DNA of 64,000 nt from Denitrobacterium detoxificans (GCF_001643775.1 NZ_CP011402.1:604001-668000); one strand, 5' to 3'. Positions 51,288-60,890 are shown, numbered from the stretch's first letter. Program-made: numbers and translations. The notes: generated from the sequence alone by a model not told the origin.

Positions 51288-52352
51288 CTAGTATCCGTAC
51301 GAGAGGAGCTGCCATCCGCCGTCGCTCGTGCGGGCAAGCCACCACTGGTAGTCGGTGTACTCCGTGTCTAGGTTCCAGGCGGTTGGTTCGGTGCTGCTCG
51401 TGGGGGAGTGGAAGTCGGAAACGAGTTCGCAGACCTGCGTGTAGTTCTTGCCCTCGTCCAGGCTGTTCAGCCAGGCAAGATTCTCGGGCGTGTTGCATGC
51501 GTCGCCGGCGTAGCGCAGGGAATGTAGCTCGCAGCCCGCGAACGTGGCGAATTCGCATTTGGCCTGAACGGCAGCCTCTTCAAGCTCCTCGCGAGTGTAG
51601 AGGCTGGAATTGCCGAAGTCGTAGGACACTTCGGGAGCTACCTTGCCGGCCTTGTATTCCTCGAAGGTGATGCCCTGTTCCGTGATTTCCTTCGCGATGG
51701 CCGGATCGTCTACGTAACGGATGTGCCAGGGCTCGTAGCCGTAGCCCGTGATGTGCTCGTCGCCTTCCAGGTAGCGCAGGATGAAGCCGTGCTCGGCGAG
51801 TTTGGCGTGTATCTTCTGCCAGATTTCGGGATACTGCACCATGTCCTCGTTCTCAGTGACGTCCTGGCCGTCGACGATCAGGTACAGGTCGAGCGCGAGG
51901 CCGGTGTGATGCTCGGAGTATCCCGGCGTGGCCACGGTCTTCTTCGCGTAGTCGGCGCCGTACTTTTCGGTGAAGTCGGCCATGATGCGTTCCTGCTCGG
52001 CCACGCTACGTCGTGCCGAATCAAGGTCAACGTGCACGTCTTCCTTCTCAAGGTCTGCCTTCAGCTCCAGGTAGGCGTCGTAGGCCTTCTTCTCGACTTC
52101 GACGTCGTCGCCTACCGTATTGGTGAAGTGCACGGTTTCGAGGGCGTCTTCCCAGCCGTCCGGCAGGGCGTTGAGCTTGTTCACCAGGGCGAGGTAGTCG
52201 ATTCCCTGGGATTGTTGGGTGGTGCTCGATGCGGTTGACGAGGGTTGTGTCGACTGAGGGGAGCTCGACGTCGAGGTGGCATTGCCTCCGCATCCGGCGA
52301 GCATCGCGCACACCGCAACGCAGAGTATTGCAATCGCTAGCTTTGGCTTCAT
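51288..52352 (-). CDS. Lipoprotein D-alanyl-D-alanine carboxypeptidase (VanY-like, M15B)
   Basis: 354 residues. Lipoprotein signal with lipobox AMLAGCGG (Cys near 21) and a Ser/Thr/Gln linker. The M15 zinc site is visible: TPGYSEHHTGLALDLYL (His and Asp ligands) and GYEPWHIRYV (His ligand and catalytic Glu). It trims D-Ala from peptidoglycan stem peptides outside the membrane. The C-terminal about 100 residues are an extra domain ending in TDYQWWLARTSDGGWQLLSYGY (cut short here as TDYQWW...LLSYGY), not recognised. AGGAGGGCC precedes ATG 52352. Same strand as the M13 peptidase upstream, 88 bases away. Confidence 0.9.
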   Translation of the reverse strand: MKPKLAIAILCVAVCAMLAGCGGNATSTSSSPQSTQPSSTASSTTQQSQGIDYLALVNKLNALPDGWEDALETVHFTNTVGDDVEVEKKAYDAYLELKADLEKEDVHVDLDSARRSVAEQERIMADFTEKYGADYAKKTVATPGYSEHHTGLALDLYLIVDGQDVTENEDMVQYPEIWQKIHAKLAEHGFILRYLEGDEHITGYGYEPWHIRYVDDPAIAKEITEQGITFEEYKAGKVAPEVSYDFGNSSLYTREELEEAAVQAKCEFATFAGCELHSLRYAGDACNTPENLAWLNSLDEGKNYTQVCELVSDFHSPTSSTEPTAWNLDTEYTDYQWWLARTSDGGWQLLSYGY

Positions 52353-52440
52353 GGCTGGCCCTCCTGTTTCGCTTGTTCGGAAAGCCGGCAGGGGCTTGCT
52401 GGTTCCGCCTGCCTTGCCCCTGCGGCCCTCGCGTGTTCCC

Positions 52441-54546
52441 CTATGCCTTATCGCCCCAGATAACAATGCGTTCCTCTGGCGCTAGGTACATGCCATCGCC
52501 CTCGGTAACACCAAGCCGTTCATACGTTGCGTCGAGCATTTGGAGGCTCACGTTGACGCGCAGGGCGCTAAGCGGATGGGTATCGAGAACCGATTGCTGC
52601 ATTGCTCTTGGCGAGAGAACGCTTGCCCACATGTTCGAAACGGTTGAGAAGTATTCGTCGTAGTTGAACCCCTCGGTTTTCGAGGCGAGCTCGAGGCATG
52701 CCTGCACGCCGCATAGGTCGGCGGTCGCTTCTGCGGCAACCATGTCGCCGGATACCATCTGGCCGGGTGCGACTTCGATTTGCGAGTAGCGCAGGGCGAG
52801 CGTCGAGGATTTCAGCACGAATTTGTCGATGTCGCCTTCGGTGTAGACGGGGCTGGGCGTTCCGTATGCGTCAAGCTGCGAGCCCATGTAGTCGAAGCCG
52901 TGGCTGATTTCGTGCGCGATGGTCCAGCCGGCGGTGCCTATCAGCTCGCTTTCGGTCATGTCGTCGGAATAGATGAGGCTCGTTATGAAGCCGGGCATGA
53001 TGTTGATGGAATTGCTCATCGAGTCGTAGAACGCGTTATTCGTGGTGGGGCTTATGGCATACCACGGCGAGGCCGCAATGGCGGGCTGCCCGATGAGCTT
53101 GTTGTCGTATGCTTCACGATAGCGCTTGCACTTCAGGTAGTTGGAGAAGAGCGTTCCGCCCTGATCGGTGGGGGTGAGGTTCAGACCGCTGTAATCGTAG
53201 TATCCGCCCGTGGGTTCCAGCACGTTCAGGGTCATGTTGTCGAGTTTCTCAATGACGCGTTGCTTGGATTCCTCGCTCATCCACGAGGTGCTGTTGGCGA
53301 GGTCCTTGTATTCGTTCACGAGGTTTTGCGCAAGATTGCCGAGGCGGGTTTTCGCCTGGGCACTCAACGCATTCTCGACGTATGCCTCGGCGGCGACGTT
53401 GGCAAGCGTGTCGATGCTCGTGCATGCGTTGTAGGCGAAGGTGTCGGCATCGGGTGCGGTTGCTCCGTACTGCGCGAGCACTTCGTTCATGGTGCTTGGG
53501 TCGCGATAGGGACGTGTTTCCTTGAGGATCGCTCCCTTGGCCACCGTCTTGATGGCGTCGAGGTTGTCGGCAGTCCACATGCCATCGAAGGCCGTGAGCC
53601 ACTTCTTCGTGACGACGTACGTTTCGGAGCCGCCTTTGCCCATCTTGTCGATGACGGCGCGCATGGGGAAGTTTTGCGAAAGGGCGCACAATTCGTCGAG
53701 CGTGCAATAGCTATCGCGTGCTGCGTCCGCCATTGCACCGTAATCGGCCATGACGTACGTGCTGGGGCTGTCGACGTACTTGCCGTGGGCCTTTTCGAAG
53801 GCGACGATCGTCGAAGCTGCCGTTCCCGCGTTCTGTTGTTCCATTCCCGTGCTCATGAAGTCGATTGTGGGGTATATGGCAAGCGTTTGCATGGCGCTAT
53901 CCAGGCTTTGCTGGGTCTGCTGGTCGTCGGATTCCTGGTAGTACGTGCCGCCATCGGTGAGGACGTCGCATAGAACGAGGTTCGGGTTGATAGCGACGAT
54001 GTTCGTGGTGCGCGTGTCATTGGTGGAAATGTTTGCCTGGATGAACGGGTCGAAGGGGAAGTCGCTGCTCGTGATGAGCTCGTTCATTTCGTCGATTGAG
54101 GTAACGGCATCGATGCGATCGAGATAGGGCTGGATTTCCGAGATTCCCGCAGCCTGCAGCGCTTCCGTGTCGGCTGCTTGGTTGTAGAGGATGCGCAGCT
54201 GCTCGATGTCGTGGCCGGTTGCGGATTCGTTCTTGACCAGGGAGGTGATTGCGGTTTGCAATTCGCCCGCGTGGTCCGTTATTGCCGAGCTGGGGTTTTC
54301 CTGGTGGCTCGAGAGGTAATCGTAGGCGTAGTGTGCATACACGTCGTCTTTCGCGCTGGGCTGCTCGCTTGGCAGGTTGCCCTGCAGGTTCGTAGTGATC
54401 CAGGGCTTTCCCGCAAGGTTGCTCGAGGCGGTGGATGACGTATCGGTGCTTGTGCTTGTTGAGGTGGTGGTGCCGTTGCATGCTGCGAGCGTCGTGGCCA
54501 TTGCCAAGGCGAGCGCCAATGCGGTTATCTTCTCGAGTAGTTTCAT
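52441..54546 (-). CDS. M13-family (neprilysin/PepO-like) lipoprotein metallopeptidase
   Basis: 701 residues. Lipobox LAACNG (Cys near 23) with a Thr/Ser-rich linker. Zinc motif HEISH in GWTIAHEISHGFDYMGSQLDAYG, with the downstream Glu in MVAAEATADLCGVQACLEL; an NAFYDSMSNSINIMPG substrate-binding stretch is typical of M13. Predicted to act on peptides outside the cell. GGAGGG precedes the ATG. The very C-terminus lacks the CxxW ending of many M13 proteins. Confidence 0.92.
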   Translation of the reverse strand: MKLLEKITALALALAMATTLAACNGTTTSTSTSTDTSSTASSNLAGKPWITTNLQGNLPSEQPSAKDDVYAHYAYDYLSSHQENPSSAITDHAGELQTAITSLVKNESATGHDIEQLRILYNQAADTEALQAAGISEIQPYLDRIDAVTSIDEMNELITSSDFPFDPFIQANISTNDTRTTNIVAINPNLVLCDVLTDGGTYYQESDDQQTQQSLDSAMQTLAIYPTIDFMSTGMEQQNAGTAASTIVAFEKAHGKYVDSPSTYVMADYGAMADAARDSYCTLDELCALSQNFPMRAVIDKMGKGGSETYVVTKKWLTAFDGMWTADNLDAIKTVAKGAILKETRPYRDPSTMNEVLAQYGATAPDADTFAYNACTSIDTLANVAAEAYVENALSAQAKTRLGNLAQNLVNEYKDLANSTSWMSEESKQRVIEKLDNMTLNVLEPTGGYYDYSGLNLTPTDQGGTLFSNYLKCKRYREAYDNKLIGQPAIAASPWYAISPTTNNAFYDSMSNSINIMPGFITSLIYSDDMTESELIGTAGWTIAHEISHGFDYMGSQLDAYGTPSPVYTEGDIDKFVLKSSTLALRYSQIEVAPGQMVSGDMVAAEATADLCGVQACLELASKTEGFNYDEYFSTVSNMWASVLSPRAMQQSVLDTHPLSALRVNVSLQMLDATYERLGVTEGDGMYLAPEERIVIWGDKA

Positions 54547-54692
54547 GGTTCCCTCCTTGCCGTTGTCTGACGGCGTGCTGCCTGTTCGGCGAGCAGCGAT
54601 TCCGCTCCCTGTTGCGGATGCGTAAATGGTATCATCGCAGACCTATTTCACGGAAGGCGGCGCGGCAAGCGTTGCGTATGCGTTGATGGGCT

Positions 54693-54698
54693 TATAAT
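54693..54698 (+). promoter_or_regulatory. -10 element placed for a leaderless message
   Basis: TATAAT ends only six bases before ATG 54705; TTGCGT at 54672-54677 could serve as -35 with a short 15-base spacer. Confidence 0.45.
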
Positions 54699-54704
54699 GC
54701 GAGC

Positions 54705-54932
54705 ATGACTGATGAAAGCAACAGAGCTCGTATGAGCGGTATTCCTGAAGGCACCATGTACGATCTTCTGCGAGGCAGGGGAGGCTCTGGTGCTGGCGGC
54801 AGCGGCGGTGGCGGTTGCGGCGGCTGCTTGATACGAGCCATGTTGATCATTTTGACCCTGTCCGGATTTGTTTTCGTCGTTGCTATGGTCGTGCTCTTCG
54901 TGATCATGGTTGGCGGGGTGCTTTTTCGTTAG
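54705..54932 (+). CDS. Small glycine-rich membrane protein, 75 residues
   Basis: Reads MTDESNRARMSGIPEGTMYD..., then a glycine-rich run with two close cysteine pairs (GGGGCGGCL near 33-41) and a single C-terminal membrane helix (about 44-73). No SD is visible; TATAAT at 54693-54698 suggests translation from a leaderless message. Alternative start ATG 54732. No family recognised. The Gly/Cys pattern could bind metal or be a lipidation-like site, which is speculation. Confidence 0.6.
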   Translation: MTDESNRARMSGIPEGTMYDLLRGRGGSGAGGSGGGGCGGCLIRAMLIILTLSGFVFVVAMVVLFVIMVGGVLFR

Positions 54933-55062
54933 CGATATTCGAATCGCTGCGTTTGCAAGCGGACGTCGGGGTCGTAGGGGCATGTCGGCGTCCGCCTGTC
55001 GTTTCTGTGCGCATGTCAGCGCTCGCTTTTATTGGCAAGCCCGTATTGCCTTCCGGAAACGA

Positions 55063-55098
55063 GAATGGACGCGGGAGCTTACGTCTCCGCGTCCATTC
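55063..55098. terminator. Terminator-like hairpin
   Basis: GAATGGACGCGG (55063-55074) pairs with CCGCGTCCATTC (55087-55098); TTCGTTTG follows on the plus strand. It lies between the small membrane protein and the convergent large surface protein gene. Confidence 0.75.
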
Positions 55099-55190
55099 TT
55101 CGTTTGAGCTATTCCCTCATGGGGCGTGTGCTTCTATGTCCTTTCCGCGATCACGCCCCGTTGAGTCTCATGCCCTCTTCAAGGGGCTAC

Positions 55191-58100
55191 TTACAGGCCG
55201 TACCAGGCAGTGCCCTCGTCGTGCCAGCCCAGCTTCACGAGGTTCTTGTGCTCCTCGAGGCTGGTGGTGTAGTTGTGCGAGCCCGACTGGGCGTTGGGGT
55301 TGTACTCGCGGTAGAGCTTGACGGTCTTGGCGTCGTCGGAGTACCAGCCGATGCCCTCGTACTTCCAGCCGAGCGAGACCAGCCAGTCGCGCTCCTCGGC
55401 GCTCATGGTGTAGTGGTGGTCGCCGCCGTTGGGGTTGTACAGCCGGTGCACGGGCGTGTTGCTCGTGATGGGTGCCGTCCAGCCGGTGCCCTCGTACTGC
55501 CAGCCAAGCTTCACCAGGCCGTCGCGCTCCTCGTCGCTGGCCGTGTAGAAGTGCTCGCCGCCATTGGGGTTGTACAGGCGGTGCATGGCAACGGAAGTGG
55601 GATTCGTTTCGGTCCACTTCGCGTAGAGCGTCACGCCTTCCGTTACTTCATCATCGAAGTTGTAGGCCTGGGTGCAGGCCGCATCGGTGAACCAGCCGCC
55701 GAAGTCGTAGCCTTCAGCCGTCGGGTCGTTCGGCTTCGTTGCCTTTTCGCCGTACTTCACGACCTGGGTATCGGGCGCCGTGCCATGGCCGTTGGCGTTG
55801 AATGTCACCTCGTAGTCCCAATTGGCATACAGGGCCAGGTTGCTGGTAACGCTATCTTCCCCGAAGGCCCACAGGGTTCCGTTCGTGGTCCAGCCGGCAA
55901 GCGCCTGACCGTCCTTGTGGGGAGCCTTTGCGTCGGCATCAGACTGACTGATGTGGGTGCCGTATTCGACTTCCTGCGTTCCCAGCTGCGTGTTGCCATC
56001 GTAGTACGTCACGGTGTAGGTGCGAGGCACTACCTGCGCGTACAGGTAGGTGTTTTCGCTCACTGCCGTATCGAAGTCGAAGGATTCGGCGTTCGAGAAG
56101 TCGGGGGTAGTGGTTCCGTCTCCCTTGAACCAGCAGGACTTATCGCCTTCGAGGAGTGTGTACTGCGCTTGCGTGCTGTCGTCGGCAAGGGCGTATACGT
56201 CCTCCGTCGGGTTATACGCCGTGGTTCCGTCTTCGATGGAGTAGCTGGCCACATCGGGGGCGATATCGACCGTGGGACTATATACCAACGTATAGGTTAC
56301 GGTGCGCAGCGTGGGAGGATTGATCTTGTCTACCCACTTGGCGTAGAGCGTCGTGTCTGCCGTAATCGCCGTGTTGGACAGGCAGGGCTTCGTCAATTCC
56401 TCGTCGGTGAACCAACCGGCGAATTCGGTGGTATTTGCAAGATCCCCTGAAAGCGTTGGCGTCTTTCCATCGAGTCCGTCAATCGCGTGTCCGCATTGGA
56501 TTTCCTCGTCAGACGGAAGGCCGACGTTTGGATTGCCCGAAAGGGTGCCAGCATTGTACGTTACGTCTATGCGCTCCTGAACGAAGCCGCCCATGACGGC
56601 AAGGTCGGAAGCGGGCATCGTGACCTTGTAGACATTGTCGCTCACTTGTTCCGGTTCGAAGGCTTCGCCGACGGACGCATCCGTATCGGAAACGGCCAGA
56701 ACCGGAATTGCCCAGATTTCGCTCATGCCGAACTTAGCTGCCGGGGATACCGTCATTTCGACGGTCTCTCCATAGGCTGCCTCCGTGTAGAAGTACAGGT
56801 AGTTTTCGTCATCGAGATATTGTTCGTCGGTAGCGGGATCCCCAAAGTAGATGTAGCTGCCGGTTGCGGGCGTGATCACCTGCTGCGTTCCGCCATCTGC
56901 GTCGGGTGCCGTCTTGTTCACGACGGCCATGGTGGCAATCGTGTACTTGACGGGGGCCCACTTGGCGTACAGCGTCATGCTCGCGCTAACGGGCTCGCTG
57001 AAGTCGTAGGGATTATTGCCTTCTTCGTCCGTGCACCAACCCTCGAACGTGTAACCCGTGAGCGTGGGTGCCGTCGGGACCTTTACCGATGCGGTCGCGT
57101 CGGACGTAAAGGTCTGCGCATCCGGCTGCCCCTGGGCTGCCGCGGGCGCGTTATCTGGTTCGTTCATGTCGAACGTCACGGTATACACGTTGCGGTACTC
57201 TACGTGGTTCGCGTTGTTCTTGCACACGCGCTTTTCTACGCCAGGATCATTGGAGGGAGTCCACTCGCCCCAGTTATGGCCGGTCGGCGGGATGATGACG
57301 TCGTCCTCAGCGGCTTCGACGGAGCCTTCCGCATCCAGGAAGTACTTGCCGCAATCGGAACACCTATAGTGCTCAATCCATCCGTACGCGTCTCCGCCGG
57401 TGCAATCCGTCGGGGCCTTCGCGTCGTAGTGCGTCAGATTGTGCTCGGTGGCCGTGACGGTAAGCCAGTCGTAGTCGCCGTCGCTCGTTAGAGGAACGAC
57501 CTGGTCACCGTCGTTGTTTACGACGAATGGGCGCACATGGTAGACGCCCGGCTGCGTGAATTGGACATCGCCGGTACCCTCATTGACAACGATGCCCTCT
57601 GATTCCAGTTCGTAGCTTTCCCAGCGTACCTGCGTATCGATCTTCTTGCCGGTCTTGTTGGTTACCACGTAGTTCATCGTGTCGTTCAGGTTGATGGGCG
57701 TGCGGTAGAAGCCGGCATAGCCGCCTGATGCCGAGATATGCGGATTGTCAAGGCCGGTATTCACGATGTCGATTCTCACGACGGGGGTGAGAGCCGGGTT
57801 GTCATTCGTGGGCACGTTGTTCAGGTTCGTTAGATCCTGGCCGTTGGGGCTTTCGTTCGTAACCTGGGTTACGCCATCTTTGATGACCCACCTAATGTAG
57901 ATGCTTTGGCTTTCCGCGTTCGACTTGGGTGCGAGCGTACGCGTTTCGCTGTCGTAGAGGAACTTGCCTGCCGCGCTCTCGCTGGCCAGGGTCTTGTTGC
58001 TGTAGACAGCACCCTTCTCGTCGCAGAGCTGCCATTCGCCCCAGTCCGACGTGAATCCGTAGAAGGGCACGCTGTACCTGTTGTAGCCTTCGACGGTAAT

Positions 58101-59885
58101 GGAGTCGAGATCCAGCATGTTCTTGTCGTACAGAACGTAATTCGCCTTCGGCGTCTTGACGGAGGCTAGGTTGTACAGAGGATACGTTGAGGCAACGTGC
58201 GAGGTCGTCTTGTCGGTTTTCGACTCCACTTTGCCCGGGGACTCGTAGAAGAAGTTCTGCTTGGAAAGCGCGGGGACGTCAACGCCGTAGTAGTCGCGAG
58301 CCGTTTCGGCTACGTTGCCCCAGTGAATCTCTTCGCTCTTTTCCCAACCCCATGCGGTGCTATGGGTGGTGTACGTGCGGTCGTTCGAAATATCGTAGCT
58401 ATCAACCTGGTTGTTGTTGGTTACGCGGCAATACAGGTCGTCAGTTGCTGCGCATCCGTAGGAGGGCTTTTCCGAATCGTTCGTGTCGAACTTGATGACC
58501 ATGGACTGCTTATCGTAGTCGCTGGTATTGATTCCACCGATGCCACCAAAGGCGGAAGAGGAATAGAAATCGCCGCTCATGGCATAAATGGCAACCTTGT
58601 AGCTCAGGACAGCGGGCTGCTGGTAGGTCTGAGCGTACGTGGTGGTTGACGTTTCCTGCTCGACGGTCGTTCCCGTGTGCGCGGGAAGCGAGATGGTGGT
58701 CTCAACGGCCTTGCTTACTTCCTTGGACTCGCTATGACCCTGCTCGGCTCCGAGCGCTCCGCCCATCTTCCAGGCGGTGCCCCAGTCGAGGCCCATCGAC
58801 ATGGATTCCGACGAAGTGCTGGTGGACGAGCCGCTGCCAAAGGTGTCGTCCGACCAGAAGCTCGTCTCCGAGCTGGATTCGGTTTGGCTCAGGCCGATGC
58901 CCGCGCCGATGTTTTCCGACAGCTCGAAGGATGCAAGGCCAGACAGGTTCGTGGTGGTTGTTTGCGTGACGGAATCTCCCAGCACGGCAGAATGCAGGAT
59001 GTCCTGTGCCGAGCCATTGGTGATCACGGAATTGTTCGCGGCCCCGGGGACGACGTCGCCCGTGGGGGTAGGTCCGCTTACGTACTGAAGACCCGTTGCG
59101 GCTACGGGAACCGGCTGGAAGTCATAGAACACGATGCCGAATGACACGTAGTCGAAATTCGCCGAGCTGCCCTTGCAGTTGACGGCGGTGACGACATTTG
59201 CGAAGCCAGGCATCGCGTCGTCCGAATCGAGGCCTTCAAGCCTTGTCTCGCCAGCTTCATCTGCATCAAGGAATTCTTGAACCGAGAGGGCTCCCGTGGT
59301 GTTTTGGCAATCGTAGAGCGACTGGGCCATCAGATTGCGTGCGTCGTTTAGCTTCGAGATCCTCTTGACGCCCGAAACGCTGAGCTGGTCATATCCGCGT
59401 TTACCTGCGTGGGACCCAGTCGTTTGCTCGAGCTTGCTCTTGAGGCTGTAGGTGCTCCAGACTTCGTCCTTGTACTTGGTTTCGCCCCTGTTCATGTTGA
59501 AATAGGCGTCGAAGCCGATCTGCGACATATTCTCTCCGATGGGTTCTTCCCCGTAGAGGTCGACGAGTTGGGTTGCCTGATCGCGAAAGACGCTGGCTGC
59601 GATACCGCTCCATTGGGGCATCAGTTTCGTCTTCACGATGTCCTGCAGGTTGTTCGTGCTGAGCGTGAGCGTCGTCTTGCCGGAATCACTGCCCAGGGTC
59701 TCGTAATTGAACGTGTCGTTAAGCGTAAACGACTTGATTTGCGTATTGCTGCCATCGGTGTACTGCTGAGATGTTGCTCTCATTTCACCGTATGAGACGT
59801 TATCGCCCCATGCGGCAAATGTTGGCGTCACCGTTAGGGCGAGGACGCACAACACGCAGATGAATGCCCTTAATCGCTTCTTCAT
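55191..59885 (-). CDS. Large secreted protein with aerolysin-like stretch, InlB-type repeats and C-terminal RLYNPNxGxH repeats
   Basis: 1,564 residues with a Sec signal (MKKRLRAFICVLCVLALTVT; cleavage near FAAWG). Residues about 300-435 alternate Ser/Thr with hydrophobics (VTQTTTTNLSGLASFELSE, then ETTISLPAHTGTTVEQETST and QQPAVLSYKVAIYAM), as in aerolysin/ETX-MTX2 pore-forming proteins. About 830-890 has a CSDCGKYFLDAEG zinc-like module. From about 895 on there are at least four Listeria-Bacteroides-type repeats ending in FEGWCTDEE / LYAKW. The C-terminus has three HRLYNPNGGEHFYT-type repeats (55200-55590), DUF5648-like. GAGAGGGGC precedes the ATG. No LPXTG anchor, so probably secreted or wall-bound by the repeats. 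Confidence 0.88.
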   Translation of the reverse strand: MKKRLRAFICVLCVLALTVTPTFAAWGDNVSYGEMRATSQQYTDGSNTQIKSFTLNDTFNYETLGSDSGKTTLTLSTNNLQDIVKTKLMPQWSGIAASVFRDQATQLVDLYGEEPIGENMSQIGFDAYFNMNRGETKYKDEVWSTYSLKSKLEQTTGSHAGKRGYDQLSVSGVKRISKLNDARNLMAQSLYDCQNTTGALSVQEFLDADEAGETRLEGLDSDDAMPGFANVVTAVNCKGSSANFDYVSFGIVFYDFQPVPVAATGLQYVSGPTPTGDVVPGAANNSVITNGSAQDILHSAVLGDSVTQTTTTNLSGLASFELSENIGAGIGLSQTESSSETSFWSDDTFGSGSSTSTSSESMSMGLDWGTAWKMGGALGAEQGHSESKEVSKAVETTISLPAHTGTTVEQETSTTTYAQTYQQPAVLSYKVAIYAMSGDFYSSSAFGGIGGINTSDYDKQSMVIKFDTNDSEKPSYGCAATDDLYCRVTNNNQVDSYDISNDRTYTTHSTAWGWEKSEEIHWGNVAETARDYYGVDVPALSKQNFFYESPGKVESKTDKTTSHVASTYPLYNLASVKTPKANYVLYDKNMLDLDSITVEGYNRYSVPFYGFTSDWGEWQLCDEKGAVYSNKTLASESAAGKFLYDSETRTLAPKSNAESQSIYIRWVIKDGVTQVTNESPNGQDLTNLNNVPTNDNPALTPVVRIDIVNTGLDNPHISASGGYAGFYRTPINLNDTMNYVVTNKTGKKIDTQVRWESYELESEGIVVNEGTGDVQFTQPGVYHVRPFVVNNDGDQVVPLTSDGDYDWLTVTATEHNLTHYDAKAPTDCTGGDAYGWIEHYRCSDCGKYFLDAEGSVEAAEDDVIIPPTGHNWGEWTPSNDPGVEKRVCKNNANHVEYRNVYTVTFDMNEPDNAPAAAQGQPDAQTFTSDATASVKVPTAPTLTGYTFEGWCTDEEGNNPYDFSEPVSASMTLYAKWAPVKYTIATMAVVNKTAPDADGGTQQVITPATGSYIYFGDPATDEQYLDDENYLYFYTEAAYGETVEMTVSPAAKFGMSEIWAIPVLAVSDTDASVGEAFEPEQVSDNVYKVTMPASDLAVMGGFVQERIDVTYNAGTLSGNPNVGLPSDEEIQCGHAIDGLDGKTPTLSGDLANTTEFAGWFTDEELTKPCLSNTAITADTTLYAKWVDKINPPTLRTVTYTLVYSPTVDIAPDVASYSIEDGTTAYNPTEDVYALADDSTQAQYTLLEGDKSCWFKGDGTTTPDFSNAESFDFDTAVSENTYLYAQVVPRTYTVTYYDGNTQLGTQEVEYGTHISQSDADAKAPHKDGQALAGWTTNGTLWAFGEDSVTSNLALYANWDYEVTFNANGHGTAPDTQVVKYGEKATKPNDPTAEGYDFGGWFTDAACTQAYNFDDEVTEGVTLYAKWTETNPTSVAMHRLYNPNGGEHFYTASDEERDGLVKLGWQYEGTGWTAPITSNTPVHRLYNPNGGDHHYTMSAEERDWLVSLGWKYEGIGWYSDDAKTVKLYREYNPNAQSGSHNYTTSLEEHKNLVKLGWHDEGTAWYGL

Positions 59886-60233
59886 GGCTGCCCCTCTCTT
59901 TTGACCCGTTACCCCAGCGCTCTGACCAAGTGCGCCATGCTTGGATGCTGCCGACGCGATGCGCCGGAGAGCGCAAATGCCCCATTGTCTCTGAATGATA
60001 CTCGCGGGGTTTTATATGCGGAGAGGGAAGAGGCGGAATGTTACTTTACCGATGACATTGTTGGAGCAACCTCGCGAAAGTGCCTGGAGCGCCCCATTTT
60101 GGTTGCTGGTTCGGGTTTGCGTGGTGGTTCGGGTTTGTGATGGGCTGCGTCGTGTGACGGGGTGTGCCGTGGGGCGGTGATCGCCTGTTTTCTATAAAAG
60201 AAGCTGGACTGGAAACGTGCGTTTCCAGTCCAG
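59886..60233. other. Intergenic region upstream of the large secreted protein
   Basis: About 350 bases without a supported gene. It contains a 12-base direct repeat GGTTCGGGTTTG (near 60110 and 60128) and the hairpin at 60202-60235. A minus-strand promoter for 55191-59885 should lie here but is not clear. Confidence 0.4.
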
Positions 60234-60235
60234 CT
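60202..60235 (-). terminator. Terminator hairpin of the micro-ORF at 60234
   Basis: AGCTGGACTGGAAAC (60202-60216) pairs perfectly with GTTTCCAGTCCAGCT (60221-60235) around GTGC; TCTTTTATAG follows on the minus strand. Confidence 0.8.
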
Positions 60236-60302
60236 ATTGAGTGTGTCTTGTTTGCTCTAAGGCGCTTTTGCGAGGCGCGGGTTGGTTTCCGCTGCGTTCC
60301 AT
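60234..60302 (-). CDS. Possible 22-residue peptide
   Basis: AAAGGGGCTGTC precedes ATG 60302; the peptide starts MERSGNQPAPRKSALE, is basic and hydrophilic, and its stop codon touches a strong terminator. The short distance from SD to ORF to terminator argues for a transcript here, whether or not the peptide matters. TTTACA and TAGATT upstream on the minus strand could form a promoter with an 18-base spacer. Confidence 0.3.
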   Translation of the reverse strand: MERSGNQPAPRKSALEQTRHTQ

Positions 60303-60542
60303 GACAGCCCCTTTCCCTAATCTACCGATGGTGTAATTATGATGTAAAAATACTACTTCGCGTATAGCAATTAGGCAACGGAGCGTGGATTTGGCGGGGC
60401 GGCTGGGTGCTTGTTCCTGGATGGGGCGAGCTTTCCGCATGCGTGCGCGTCTTTCCGTTTGCCTGTCCCTTTTGCGGGACTGGTGCAAAACTGTAAGCGA
60501 GTAACGTGCAACCTATCATTTCGTTGAGAGAAGGAGATGGCG

Positions 60543-60869
60543 ATGTACGAGCCCTCGAAGCTTCTCAAATCGTTCTATGTTGCGGGATTTCAGTACTACG
60601 ACGGAGCGCTCGTGCTCGACAAGCTCAAGCCGGGCACAAAGCTGAAGATGGTCCCGGCGCCCGACAATCCGTACGATCCTAACGCTATCGAGTTGCGTTA
60701 CAAGAAAACGAAGCTTGGATTCGTGCCGCGCGTCGACAACGGCTTGCTTTCCGTTTTGGCGTTTTACGGCCACAAGGGCGTTTTCGAGGCACGCGTGCTC
60801 CAGGTCGATCCCGAGGCGGCGCCCCAAGAGCAAGTGCGCGTTGGCGTGTATGTTGTCGATAACAGGTAG
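60543..60869 (+). CDS. HIRAN-domain protein
   Basis: 108 residues, almost entirely one HIRAN domain: FYVAGFQYYDGALVLDKLKPGTKLKMVPAPDNPYDPNAIEL is split here as FYVAGFQYYDGALV, LKPGTKLKMVPAPDNPYDPN and GFVPRVDNGLLSVL. HIRAN domains bind single-stranded DNA ends in helicases such as HLTF; free-standing bacterial copies are of unknown role. ATG 60543 has AGAAGGAG six bases upstream; the ATG at 60537 touches the SD. The next gene starts 21 bases later. Confidence 0.85.
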   Translation: MYEPSKLLKSFYVAGFQYYDGALVLDKLKPGTKLKMVPAPDNPYDPNAIELRYKKTKLGFVPRVDNGLLSVLAFYGHKGVFEARVLQVDPEAAPQEQVRVGVYVVDNR

Positions 60870-60890
60870 ATAACAATCGGCGGGGGAGAT

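Noticed and set aside
50736-51371. 211-codon ORF reading through tRNA-Ala and the repeats
   Set aside because: It overlaps the tRNA, its peptide is repeat-derived and the region is palindromic; better explained as structured non-coding DNA.
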